A stretch of DNA of 13,385 nucleotides, taken from NCBI GenBank assembly GCA_027030435.1, contig JALVEX010000133.1, positions 1-13,385 of the forward strand, read 5' to 3'. Position 1 is the first letter of the stretch; each line of letters opens with the position of its first letter. This stretch comes from Paracoccaceae bacterium (GTDB lineage: Bacteria; Pseudomonadota; Alphaproteobacteria; Rhodobacterales; Rhodobacteraceae). This document shows, one piece after another, positions 1 to 6,938 of this stretch. The notes under the pieces are model-generated. The model ran no database searches, was not told the DNA's origin, and worked only from the letters and a program-made list of their open reading frames with translations. A program made the translations under genes and the position numbers.

Positions 1-285
1 CACGGCGCCTCGCCCGCTGCCGTGATGCGCACCGAAAACCCGGCCTTCGAGAAGGCCCGCGCTGCGCTCTCGCAGGAATGGCCGCGCGAGGCGGCCTTCG
101 TGGGCTGCGGCGGCTCGATCCCGATTGCCGGCCATTTCCGCGAGATCCTCGGGATGGATGCGCTGCTCACCGGCTTCGGCAAGGATGACGACAATATCCA
201 CAGCCCCAACGAGAAATACGATCTTTCGAGCTTTCACAAGGGGATACGCTCCTGGGCGCGCATCATCGCCGCCCTCGCCCCCTGA
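1..285 (+). CDS. M20-family metallopeptidase (dipeptidase/deacylase type), C-terminal fragment
   Basis: The reading frame is open from the first base and stops with TGA at 283-285, so the gene starts upstream of the window and only about 94 C-terminal residues are visible. They match the end of the M20/M25/M40 zinc hydrolases (ArgE/DapE/CPG2/carnosinase-like). A Gly-rich segment (GCGGSIPI) is followed by the block DDDNIHSPNEKYD, in which the His of HSPNE is, from family knowledge, a zinc ligand and the Glu/Asn contribute to the C-terminal part of the catalytic domain. The conserved tail FHKGIRSWARIIAAL ends the protein as in full-length relatives. The lid/dimerisation domain and the other metal ligands lie outside the window, so the substrate (dipeptide, acyl-amino acid or other) cannot be given. 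sdaA follows 94 bp downstream on the same strand. Family call is good, subfamily open. Confidence 0.85.
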   Translation, partial: HGASPAAVMRTENPAFEKARAALSQEWPREAAFVGCGGSIPIAGHFREILGMDALLTGFGKDDDNIHSPNEKYDLSSFHKGIRSWARIIAALAP

Positions 286-291
286 GGCTCG

Positions 292-329
292 GCGCGCGCG
301 CGCGCGGGAGGGTCGCTTTCGTGAAAGCG
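292..329. other. Alternating GC tract and short palindrome between the M20 gene and sdaA
   Basis: 292-306 is an uninterrupted alternating G/C run of 15 nt, which can form Z-DNA or slipped structures. It is followed at 314-329 by the palindrome CGCTTTCGTGAAAGCG, able to form a 6- or 7-bp stem with a tiny loop. There is no T-tract after the stem, so it is not a canonical Rho-independent terminator. It may protect the 3' end of the upstream message or simply separate the two genes. The rest of the 286-379 gap holds only the sdaA ribosome binding site. Confidence 0.4.
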
Positions 330-379
330 CCGGGGCGGCGGGCGTGGCGAGGCGTATGGCGCAAGAGAGGAAAAGGCGC

Positions 380-1759
380 ATGTTTCTGAGCGTGTTCGAC
401 ATTTTCAAGATCGGGATCGGGCCTTCCTCCTCGCATACCATGGGGCCGATGGTCGCCGCGGGGCGGTTTCTGGAGAAGCTGCGCGAAAGCCCTTTCGGAA
501 TCGCGGGGCTCAGGGCCTCGCTCCACGGCTCGCTTGCCTTCACGGGGGTGGGGCACGGCACGGACCGCGCCACCATCCTCGGCCTTGCGGGCTTCACGCC
601 CGAGCGCTTCGAGGCCGAAAGGGCGGAGGCCGCGCTTGCCGCGATCCGGGAAACGGGGCGGATCGCGCCGCCGGGGCTTGGCGAATTGCGTTTCGATCCC
701 GGCCGCGATCTCCTGTTTGATTACGATCGCCCGCTCGAGGGCCACCCGAACGGCATGATCCTGATGGCCACCGATGCCCAGGGCGATGTGATCCAGCGCG
801 AAACCTATTATTCGATCGGCGGCGGCTTCGTGCTGACGGAGGAAGAGCTCTCCAACCCGCCCCCCGAGCCCACCCGCGAACAGAGCCGCCATCCCTACCC
901 GTTTGAAACGGCGGCGGAAATGCTGGCGATGGCGCGCGAGAGCGGCCGGAGCATCGCGGCGATGAAGCGGGCCAACGAGCTGAAGCACATGGATGCCGCC
1001 GCGCTCGAGCGGGGCCTTGCGCGGATCTGGGAAGCGATGGATGCCTGCATCAGGCGCGGGCTCGCGGCGGAGGGCGTGCTGCCGGGGGGGCTTGGCGTGA
1101 AGCGGCGCGCGGGGGCGCTGCACCGGGCCCTTCTCGCCGAGGCCGGCAACAACCTCTGCGCGCCTCATCTCGCCAATGACTGGCTGATCGCCCATGCGAT
1201 GGCGGTGAACGAAGAAAACGCCGCCGGCGGGCAGGTGGTGACGGCCCCCACCAACGGCGCCGCGGGCGTGGTGCCGGCCACCATCCGCTACTGGCTCGAT
1301 CACGTGCCCGCGGCGCGCGCCGCGCTCATCCCCGATTTCCTCCTGACCGCCGCCGCCATCGGCGGGCTGATCAAGCACAATGCCTCGATCTCGGGGGCGG
1401 AATGCGGGTGTCAGGCCGAGATCGGCAGCGCCTCGGCGATGGCGGCGGCGGGCTTTTGCGCGGTGATGGGCGGCAGCCCCGAACAGATCGAGAACGCCGC
1501 CGAGATCGCGCTCGAGCATCACCTCGGCATGACCTGCGATCCCGTGGCCGGCCTCGTGCAGGTGCCCTGCATCGAGCGCAACGGCATGGGCGCGATCAAG
1601 GCGGTGGCCGCCGCTTCGCTCGCGCTTCGGGGCGACGGCACCCATTTCGTGCCGCTTGACAGCGCCATCGAAACCATGCGCCAGACGGGCGCGGACATGA
1701 GCGAGAAATACAAGGAAACCTCGCTCGGCGGGCTCGCCGTCAACATTCCTAACTGCTGA
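380..1759 (+). CDS. sdaA: L-serine ammonia-lyase (L-serine dehydratase), iron-sulfur type, single chain
   Basis: This enzyme converts L-serine to pyruvate and ammonia in the cytoplasm with an oxygen-labile [4Fe-4S] cluster. The start MFLSVFDIFKIGIGPSSSHT is the conserved SdaA N-terminus. GAGG at 367-370 lies 9 nt before the ATG; an in-frame ATG at 356 would add eight unusual basic residues and is less likely. The 459-residue length matches one-chain bacterial SdaA, with the beta domain (about 1-150) fused to the alpha catalytic domain (about 180-459). Cluster-type cysteines are visible at 342 (with another at 344), 386 (MTCDPVAG) and 397 (VPCIERN). The 11-residue spacing of the last two equals that of E. 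coli SdaA. The last residue is Cys459 (NIPNC), equivalent to the C-terminal Cys that folds back onto the cluster in the Legionella enzyme. The gene converges on the thiamine pyrophosphokinase gene with a 17-bp gap and no obvious terminator. Confidence 0.96.
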   Translation: MFLSVFDIFKIGIGPSSSHTMGPMVAAGRFLEKLRESPFGIAGLRASLHGSLAFTGVGHGTDRATILGLAGFTPERFEAERAEAALAAIRETGRIAPPGLGELRFDPGRDLLFDYDRPLEGHPNGMILMATDAQGDVIQRETYYSIGGGFVLTEEELSNPPPEPTREQSRHPYPFETAAEMLAMARESGRSIAAMKRANELKHMDAAALERGLARIWEAMDACIRRGLAAEGVLPGGLGVKRRAGALHRALLAEAGNNLCAPHLANDWLIAHAMAVNEENAAGGQVVTAPTNGAAGVVPATIRYWLDHVPAARAALIPDFLLTAAAIGGLIKHNASISGAECGCQAEIGSASAMAAAGFCAVMGGSPEQIENAAEIALEHHLGMTCDPVAGLVQVPCIERNGMGAIKAVAAASLALRGDGTHFVPLDSAIETMRQTGADMSEKYKETSLGGLAVNIPNC

Positions 1760-1776
1760 GATTTCCGGGCCGGGCG

Positions 1777-2463
1777 TCAGGGAGGGGGAGAGTGCAGGGT
1801 GGCGCCAAGGAGCCCCTCCATCGCCGCCTCCAGATGCCGGCGCTCAAGGAGCACCAGCGCCCCCGGGCGATCGCTGGAGATCTCCACCGGCCCTTCGCGC
1901 ACCGCGTTCGAGGTGCCGATGCGCAGCCCCGCGGCAAGCGCGAGCGCCTCGAGCGGCCAGACAAGCCCGCGCCCGGTGATCCGCGAAGGCGCAAGCGGAT
2001 AGAGGGAAAGGCGCGCGCCTTCCGGCAGATCGAGGCACAGCGCGGCGGGCAGGAGGAAGATCACATCCTCCTCGCCGATCAGGATGCAGCGGCGCGCGGG
2101 ATGGGCGAGAAGGCTGTGGAAGGCGGCAAGCTCATGATCGATGCGCGCGCCCGTGAAGCCGAGGCCGAGCACCAGAGGCGCGGAAATCGCGCGGAGGGCC
2201 TTGTCGAAATCGGTCGTTTCCTGCTCGCTGATGCGGTGACGCCGGCGCGCGGGGATGGCGGCCAGGATTTGCGAATCAATCGAATCCATGTCGCCGATCA
2301 CCGCCACGGGGCGGTGCCCCATTTCGGCGGCCAGATTGGCGCCGCCGTCCGCCGCGACGAGGGTGGGCGCATGCCCGAGCGCCTCCTCCAGATCCCGCGG
2401 ATCGACCTTTCCCCCACCAAGGAGGGTTACTGCACTGGCGGATCTGACAATATCTGGTGCCAT
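1777..2463 (-). CDS. thiN: Thiamine pyrophosphokinase (thiamine diphosphokinase)
   Basis: It transfers pyrophosphate from ATP to thiamine, giving thiamine diphosphate, in the cytoplasm. With the ATG at 2463 the product has 228 residues, typical for the family. The N-terminal catalytic domain shows GGG at 16-18, ADGGAN at 38-43, GDMDSID at 57-63 and ETTDFDKAL at 82-90. The Asp-rich motifs are the Mg-ATP site in the family. GARIDH follows, matching the usual GxRxDH element. The C-terminal beta-sandwich thiamine-binding domain contains the expected TSN motif (GTSNAVREGPVEIS). A GTG at 2508 could extend the protein by 15 residues, but these are Arg/Ala-rich and absent from the relatives I recall, so I prefer the ATG although no strong Shine-Dalgarno precedes it. 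The gene is divergent from the acidic-protein gene and convergent to sdaA. The symbol follows B. subtilis usage. Confidence 0.93.
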   Translation of the reverse strand: MAPDIVRSASAVTLLGGGKVDPRDLEEALGHAPTLVAADGGANLAAEMGHRPVAVIGDMDSIDSQILAAIPARRRHRISEQETTDFDKALRAISAPLVLGLGFTGARIDHELAAFHSLLAHPARRCILIGEEDVIFLLPAALCLDLPEGARLSLYPLAPSRITGRGLVWPLEALALAAGLRIGTSNAVREGPVEISSDRPGALVLLERRHLEAAMEGLLGATLHSPPP

Positions 2464-2545
2464 GAGCGGTTTATGGCGGCCCGCGCGCGCCGCCACAATC
2501 CCCGCCACAATATTGTCATGAAATAATCCCTTTGGTTTCCATGTT

Positions 2546-2574
2546 TTGTTCTCAATTGGGAACCATTCTATGCT
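2546..2574 (+). promoter_or_regulatory. Probable sigma-70 promoter for the acidic-protein gene
   Basis: TTGTTC at 2546-2551 and TATGCT at 2569-2574 are separated by exactly 17 bp in an AT-rich island unlike its surroundings. A start site near 2581 would give a leader of about 35 nt before the ATG at 2616. The match is by eye. Confidence 0.45.
2548..2563. promoter_or_regulatory. Operator-like palindrome in the divergent promoter region
   Basis: GTTCTCAATTGGGAAC is a 16-bp palindrome with one mismatched symmetric pair (half-sites GTTC and GAAC around CAATTG). It overlaps the -35 element of the rightward promoter and lies just downstream of the leftward -10. This is where a repressor would be expected to bind. 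The geometry (GTTC-N8-GAAC) differs from the direct-repeat GTTC-N7-GTTC LexA box of alphaproteobacteria, so the regulator is unknown. Confidence 0.4.
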
Positions 2575-2594
2575 GAAAGCAGAATTGCTGTAAG
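2565..2594 (-). promoter_or_regulatory. Possible divergent promoter for the thiamine pyrophosphokinase gene
   Basis: Read on the minus strand, CTTACA (2594-2589) and TAGAAT (2570-2565) are 18 bp apart, with 4/6 and 5/6 matches to the sigma-70 consensus. The -10 element overlaps the -10 of the opposing promoter. It implies an untranslated leader of about 95 nt for the kinase gene. No thiamine riboswitch core is recognisable in that leader. Confidence 0.35.
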
Positions 2595-2615
2595 AAAACG
2601 AAAGCGAGCAAGCCC

Positions 2616-5177
2616 ATGGTAGGTGCGAGTAAGATACTCACCGTTTCATACGGGACATTTTCATGCACGCTCGAGGGATTCGAGGATTCTTTCGAGACGA
2701 TGAAGGCCATCGCCGAGTATTTCCGCGATCTCGCGGCCGAGGATCGCTATTTCGGCGCCGAGCCCCCCCAGCCCGATACCGAGATGCTTGCCCGCATTGC
2801 GGAAAAGGAAATCCGCACCCGCGTGGAAGCGCGCATCGAGAACGATACGAACGTGGTGCTGCGCGCCCATCCCGAGGCCCCGGCCGCCGGGATTGCCGCC
2901 GCACCGGCTGCCGCCCCCGTAGCCGCCCCTTCCGCGCCCGTGCCATCCGAGCAGGCCCAGCCGGCACCCACAGCCCCCCCGAGGGAAGCGGCGGATACGG
3001 CCATTGCCGCCGGCGAGGCCGATGAAACGGCCCTTTTCCCGGCCGGTGAGGATGAAGGTGGCGAGGGCGGCGAAAGCGTTGCCGAGAAGCTGAAGCGCAT
3101 CCGGGAGGTCGTTTCCCGCGCCCGCGCCGGAAGTGACGGGACTATCATCCCCGCCGGTGGCGAGCCTGCCGTTGTCGAGGCCGAGGAGATCGCGCCGGCT
3201 GCCGCTGCGGAAGAAGAGCCGGCAGAAGATATTGAGGATGCGGCAGCACCGGCTGAGGCGGAAGCCAGAACCGAAGAAGCCGTGGCTGAGGCTGAGGCTG
3301 AGGTTAAGGCCGAACGTGAGTCGGTAGCCGAAGCGGAAATGGAGGAAGAGGCCGAGGCGGAGATCGCCCCCCTCCCGGAAGCGGAAGCCGAAATCGAAGC
3401 CGAAGAGCCCGAAGAGCCCGAAGAGCGTGAAGAGGCATTCAGCGCAGAAGATGCCGCCGAAGAGGCCGAAGACGAAGATATTGCCGGGGATGTCGCAGCG
3501 GAAACGGACGAAGAGGCGTTCGGGGAAAGGATTGATCTCGATCTGCGGGATGCGGTTGAGGACGAAGCCGAGGATGACGATCTGGCGATGGAGCTTGCGG
3601 ACCTCGAAACCGCGCTCGCCGCCGCGGATGAAGATTCCTTCGCGAAGAGCGCATCGGAACTGCAAGAGCCGGAAGAGGAAACGGCGCCCGTTTCCGCAGC
3701 CCAAGCTGCCCTCATGGAGGACGGTGAAGATGAATTTGCCGGGCCGGAAGGCACGGGCGAAGAAGGCACGGATGAGGACGAAAGCGAGATCCTCGTTCTG
3801 TCGGAACTTGCGGAAAACGGCGAAGAGGAAGCCACGGCCGATGCTGTGGATGATGAAACCACGTCCCTCACGAAAGGCGCGGCGCTCGACAGATTCTTTG
3901 GCAGCGTCGTCGGAGAGGCCGAAACCGGCGATGAGGTCGAGGGATCGGAAGAAGGCCCGCAGGCCTCGGTCGATGCGGAATCCTTTGAAGCCGACGAGAC
4001 CGAGAGCGCCGATATCCTGATTCTGGATGAAGCGCTGGCCTCGGTTCAGGAGGCCAGCGCGGATGACCACACGGAAGATGCCGTTGAAGAGAAAACGGCT
4101 GAAGCCGCCGGTGCCGGCCATCCTGATGAAGAGGCGATCGAGGAAGAGATCCAAGCCCTTTACGAGGATGTGGCGCTCGAGGAAGCCGACGACATCGGAA
4201 GCCTGGAAGAAAATGTCTTCACACAGGAAACAAGGCGCGGAGAAGATGTGATCCGCTCGATCCGCCGCAGCCTCGAGGATGAGGATATCTCGCCCGAGGA
4301 TGAGGCCGATCTGATGGCCGAGCTGGAGGAGGAGGAAGCCGAGGAGGAGGCCGATACGGCGTATGCAGGGCGCGATCATATCCGCCGCACGCTTCTCGAG
4401 AACGAAGAGGTGGACGAGGAGGCCGAGCGCATCCTCGATGAAACCAACCAGCAGTTCGACGCCCCCGAGGGCTCGCGCCGCCGCTCCGCGATCTCGCATC
4501 TGCGCGCCGCCGTGGCGGCCACCGTTGCCGATCGCCTGATGCGCGGCGGGCGCTCGGGCGAGAAGAACGCAAAGAAGGAGGACGAAGCCGATCCCTATCG
4601 CGAGGATCTGGCGAAGGTGATCACGCCGGCGCGGCCCAAGCGCCCTGCCCGTCCGAAGAAGAAGCGCAAGGGCTCATCGCGCCCCGCGCGCCAGGCCCCG
4701 CTTGTGCTGGTATCGGAGCAGCGCATCGATGACGTGAAGGATGCGGCCGAGATCGCCGAAAAGGCGCCCGTTCGGCCCGTCCGTCCCGTCCGCCCGCGCC
4801 GGGGCGGCAAGGGCAATCTTGCGGTCAAGGAAGCCCCGGAGATGCCGGAAGAGGCGGATCTCGCACCCGCCCGCAAGGTCGATGCCGCCTTCTCGGAATT
4901 CGCCGCCGAGATGGGGGTGGGCGATGATCCGGCCGATCTTCTCGAGGCCGCCGCCGCCTATATCTGCCTCGTGGAAGGGCAGGCGCAATTCACCCGCCCC
5001 GAGCTGATGGCCTGCCTCGCGGGCCATGAAGCGGGCGCGCTGCTCACCCGTGAGGAAAAGCTGCGCATGTTTGGCCAGCTTCAGCGCGAGGGGCGCATCG
5101 TCCGGGTTTCGCGCGGCGTGTTCGTGATCGCCGAGAATACCCGCTTCCGCCCCGATTCCCGCATCGCCGGCGAATAG
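2616..5177 (+). CDS. Long acidic, largely disordered protein with conserved terminal domains; function unknown
   Basis: The function is not known. The 853-residue product has a compact N-terminal block (about 1-85, beginning ILTVSYGTFSCTLEGF) that I recognise from Rhodobacterales proteins often labelled only hypothetical. A Pro/Ala linker follows (about 86-120). Then comes a very long Glu/Asp/Ala segment to about residue 600, interrupted by short less acidic islands such as SVAEKLKRIREVVSRARA (about 155-172), KGAALDRFFGSVV, and a relatively conserved-looking stretch including RRRSAISHLRAAVAAT near 625-640. Two strongly basic patches follow (about 668-695 with PKRPARPKKKRKG, and about 718-735 with RPVRPVRPRRGG). 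The last 100 residues (753-853) look folded: an Ala-rich helical part, then a helix-turn-strand pattern ending GRIVRVSRGVFVI, reminiscent of a winged helix. No signal peptide or membrane span is seen, so it is probably cytoplasmic. Codon use shifts to GAA/GAT in the acidic part because of the amino acid content. Confidence 0.85.
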   Translation: MVGASKILTVSYGTFSCTLEGFEDSFETMKAIAEYFRDLAAEDRYFGAEPPQPDTEMLARIAEKEIRTRVEARIENDTNVVLRAHPEAPAAGIAAAPAAAPVAAPSAPVPSEQAQPAPTAPPREAADTAIAAGEADETALFPAGEDEGGEGGESVAEKLKRIREVVSRARAGSDGTIIPAGGEPAVVEAEEIAPAAAAEEEPAEDIEDAAAPAEAEARTEEAVAEAEAEVKAERESVAEAEMEEEAEAEIAPLPEAEAEIEAEEPEEPEEREEAFSAEDAAEEAEDEDIAGDVAAETDEEAFGERIDLDLRDAVEDEAEDDDLAMELADLETALAAADEDSFAKSASELQEPEEETAPVSAAQAALMEDGEDEFAGPEGTGEEGTDEDESEILVLSELAENGEEEATADAVDDETTSLTKGAALDRFFGSVVGEAETGDEVEGSEEGPQASVDAESFEADETESADILILDEALASVQEASADDHTEDAVEEKTAEAAGAGHPDEEAIEEEIQALYEDVALEEADDIGSLEENVFTQETRRGEDVIRSIRRSLEDEDISPEDEADLMAELEEEEAEEEADTAYAGRDHIRRTLLENEEVDEEAERILDETNQQFDAPEGSRRRSAISHLRAAVAATVADRLMRGGRSGEKNAKKEDEADPYREDLAKVITPARPKRPARPKKKRKGSSRPARQAPLVLVSEQRIDDVKDAAEIAEKAPVRPVRPVRPRRGGKGNLAVKEAPEMPEEADLAPARKVDAAFSEFAAEMGVGDDPADLLEAAAAYICLVEGQAQFTRPELMACLAGHEAGALLTREEKLRMFGQLQREGRIVRVSRGVFVIAENTRFRPDSRIAGE
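3285..3425 (+). repeat. Short in-frame tandem repeats in the acidic coding region
   Basis: GCTGAG is repeated three times at 3285-3302 (Ala-Glu repeats). GAAGAGCCC occurs twice in tandem followed by GAAGAG at 3402-3425 (Glu-Glu-Pro repeats). Both unit lengths are multiples of three, so changes in copy number would keep the reading frame. They suggest the acidic linker grows and shrinks by slippage. Confidence 0.6.
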
Positions 5178-5234
5178 GCCTTCCCCGATCGTCGGCAATT
5201 GCCGGCATTTGCAGGATCAGAAAGAAACGGCAGC

Positions 5235-5260
5235 AGGGCGGGGGCCCCCCCGCCCTTTTT
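5235..5260 (+). terminator. Rho-independent terminator after the acidic-protein gene
   Basis: A stem pairs AGGGCGGG (5235-5242) with CCCGCCCT (5249-5256) around a short G/C loop, followed directly by a T run at 5256-5260. It lies 57 bp after the TAG of the acidic-protein gene. The minus-strand DUF2842 gene ends at 5265, just beside it. In that direction only a broken T-rich stretch follows the stem, so it is probably weaker for that operon. Confidence 0.8.
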
Positions 5261-5264
5261 CCAT

Positions 5265-5528
5265 TCAATCCTCTCGGCCGCGACTGTTTCCGCCGCTGCG
5301 CGCCTGCCTTTCCTCGGGGGGCTCGGCCTGCCCCACCCCGAGGAAGATCTTCTTCAGCGGCAGGATCCAGACGATCCCGAGCCCGACATAGACCGCCAGC
5401 TCGATCAGAAACGGCGGGCGCGCGCCAAACAGCGCCACGATATTGACCGCAAGGATGATATAGGCCGGCAGCGCCACCAGCAGGATGAAGATGGCCAGCC
5501 GGCGGCGGGTTTTCCAGGAAAGCGCCAT
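5265..5528 (-). CDS. DUF2842 family small membrane protein
   Basis: An 87-residue protein of unknown role. The N-terminus MALSWKTRRRLA is basic and cytoplasmic by the positive-inside rule. It is followed by two hydrophobic helices, about residues 11-33 (IFILLVALPAYIILAVNIVAL) and about 40-58 (IELAVYVGLGIVWILPL). A short tail ends in charged, presumably disordered residues. This layout, including the GVGQAEP motif after the second helix, fits the DUF2842 family as I know it from alphaproteobacteria. The ATG sits 7 bp after the purA stop, so the two genes are very probably cotranscribed from the purA promoter. Nothing in the sequence suggests a direct functional link to purine synthesis. Confidence 0.85.
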   Translation of the reverse strand: MALSWKTRRRLAIFILLVALPAYIILAVNIVALFGARPPFLIELAVYVGLGIVWILPLKKIFLGVGQAEPPEERQARSGGNSRGRED

Positions 5529-5535
5529 GAGCCCC

Positions 5536-6828
5536 TCAATCGGCGAAAGGATCGGTGACGAGAATCGTATCCTCGCGCTCGGGGCTGGTGGAGAGCATCG
5601 CCACCGGGCATTCGATCAGCTCCTCCACCCGGCGCACATATTTGATCGCCGCCGCCGGCAGATCGGCCCAGCGCCGCGCGCCCTCGGTGCTTTCGTGCCA
5701 ACCCTCCATTTCCTCATAGACGGGGGTGCAGCGCGCCTGCTGATCGGCCGCGGTGGGCAGGTGATCGAGCCGCTCGCCGTCAAGCTCGTAGCCCACGCAG
5801 ATCTTCAGCCGTTCGAAGCCGTCGAGCACGTCGAGCTTGGTGAGCGCGATGCCGTTCACGCCGCTGATGGCGCAGCTCTGGCGCACCAGCACCGCATCGA
5901 ACCACCCGCAGCGCCGCTTGCGCCCGGTGGTGGTGCCGAATTCATGCCCCCGCTCGCCGAGGCGCTGGCCGTCACCGTCGTGAAGCTCGGTGGGAAAAGG
6001 CCCCTCGCCCACCCGCGTGGTATATGCCTTGACGATCCCGAGCACGAAATCGATCGCGCCGGGGCCGATGCCGCTGCCGGTGGCCGCCTGCCCGGCGATC
6101 ACGTTGGAGGACGTAACGTAAGGATAGGTGCCGAAATCGATATCGAGAAGCGCCCCCTGCGCCCCTTCGAAAAGGATGCGCCTTCCGCTTTTTCTATTTT
6201 CGTTCAGCACCTTCCAGGCGGGCGCCGCATATTTCAGGATCTCCGGCGCGATCTCCTGAAGCGCCGCGATGAGCCCGGCGCGGTCGATCGGGCCGAGCCC
6301 GAGCCCCTTGCGCAGCGCGTTGTGATGCACCAGCGCGCGATCCACCCGAAGCTCCAGCGTGCGCGCATCCCCGAGATCGGCCACCCGGATCACCCGACGG
6401 CCGACCTTGTCTTCATAAGCCGGGCCGATGCCGCGCCCGGTGGTGCCGATCTTGCCCGCGCGCGCCTGCGCCTCCCGGGCGCGGTCAAGCTCGCCGTGAA
6501 AGGGCAGGATCAGGGGCGTGTTTTCGGCAATCATCAGCGTTTCGGGCGTGATCGCCACACCCTGCCCCCGCAGAGTCTCGATCTCCTCCAGAAGATGCCA
6601 GGGATCGAGCACCACCCCGTTGCCGATCACAGAGAGCTTGCCGCCGCGCACCACGCCCGAGGGCAGAGCGTGCAGCTTGTAGACCTCGCCGTCGATCACC
6701 AGCGTGTGGCCGGCATTGTGCCCGCCCTGGAAGCGCACGATCACATCGGCGCGCTCCGAGAGCCAGTCCACGATCTTGCCCTTTCCCTCATCGCCCCATT
6801 GAGCGCCGACGACAACGACATTGGCCAT
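5536..6828 (-). CDS. purA: Adenylosuccinate synthetase
   Basis: It catalyses the GTP-dependent joining of IMP and aspartate to adenylosuccinate, the first committed step from IMP to AMP, in the cytoplasm. The 430-residue length is standard for the bacterial enzyme. The N-terminal GTP-binding loop is WGDEGKGK with the catalytic Asp13. FQGGHNAGHT carries the catalytic His41, at the same numbers as in E. coli. Further family signatures are SGIGPGAID, YTTRVGEGPFPTE and GTTTGRKRRCGWFD (the IMP-binding region). The C-terminal part EDTILVTDPFAD is the usual end. The start ATG at 6828 is preceded by GGGGA as ribosome binding site, which lies inside an inverted repeat (see the leader feature). DUF2842 follows 7 bp downstream. 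Confidence 0.98.
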   Translation of the reverse strand: MANVVVVGAQWGDEGKGKIVDWLSERADVIVRFQGGHNAGHTLVIDGEVYKLHALPSGVVRGGKLSVIGNGVVLDPWHLLEEIETLRGQGVAITPETLMIAENTPLILPFHGELDRAREAQARAGKIGTTGRGIGPAYEDKVGRRVIRVADLGDARTLELRVDRALVHHNALRKGLGLGPIDRAGLIAALQEIAPEILKYAAPAWKVLNENRKSGRRILFEGAQGALLDIDFGTYPYVTSSNVIAGQAATGSGIGPGAIDFVLGIVKAYTTRVGEGPFPTELHDGDGQRLGERGHEFGTTTGRKRRCGWFDAVLVRQSCAISGVNGIALTKLDVLDGFERLKICVGYELDGERLDHLPTAADQQARCTPVYEEMEGWHESTEGARRWADLPAAAIKYVRRVEELIECPVAMLSTSPEREDTILVTDPFAD

Positions 6829-6835
6829 GCGATTT

Positions 6836-6871
6836 CCCCGATCCGTCCCGTTTCATGAAATCAGATCGGGG
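6836..6871 (-). promoter_or_regulatory. Nested inverted repeat in the purA leader, covering the ribosome binding site
   Basis: On the plus strand CCCCGATC (6836-6843) and GATCGGGG (6864-6871) form a perfect 8-bp inverted repeat with a 20-nt interval, and the interval holds the perfect 10-bp palindrome TTTCATGAAA (6851-6860). In the purA transcript the arm nearest the gene would be GATCGGGG, which contains the GGGG of the Shine-Dalgarno, 7 nt before the ATG. If the far arm is transcribed, the stem would hide the ribosome binding site. A possible minus-strand -10 (TATACC, 6875-6870) would start RNA inside the repeat, in which case the dyad would act as a DNA operator instead. Confidence 0.45.
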
Positions 6872-6938
6872 TATAGCCGCCGCCCGGCCGGCGCGAAACC
6901 ACTAATTTCGCCCCATCGCCTCCCTGGGCCACTCCCTG

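Noticed and set aside
263..1645. 460-codon minus-strand frame opposite sdaA
   Set aside because: Shadow of sdaA; His/Arg/Gly-rich translation without domain features.
2464..2560. Thiamine (TPP) riboswitch in the thiamine pyrophosphokinase leader
   Set aside because: I could not find the conserved CUGAGA / ACCUGA-type core elements on the minus strand; the leader shows no matching layout.
2661..4499. 612-codon open frame on the minus strand inside the acidic-protein gene
   Set aside because: It mirrors the Glu/Asp-rich codons of the real gene (giving a Phe/Leu/Arg/Gly-rich translation), has no recognisable domain or ribosome binding site, and overlaps a gene with conserved ends.
5485..6858. 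457-codon plus-strand frame opposite purA
   Set aside because: Antisense to a full-length purA with all catalytic motifs; its translation resembles no known family.
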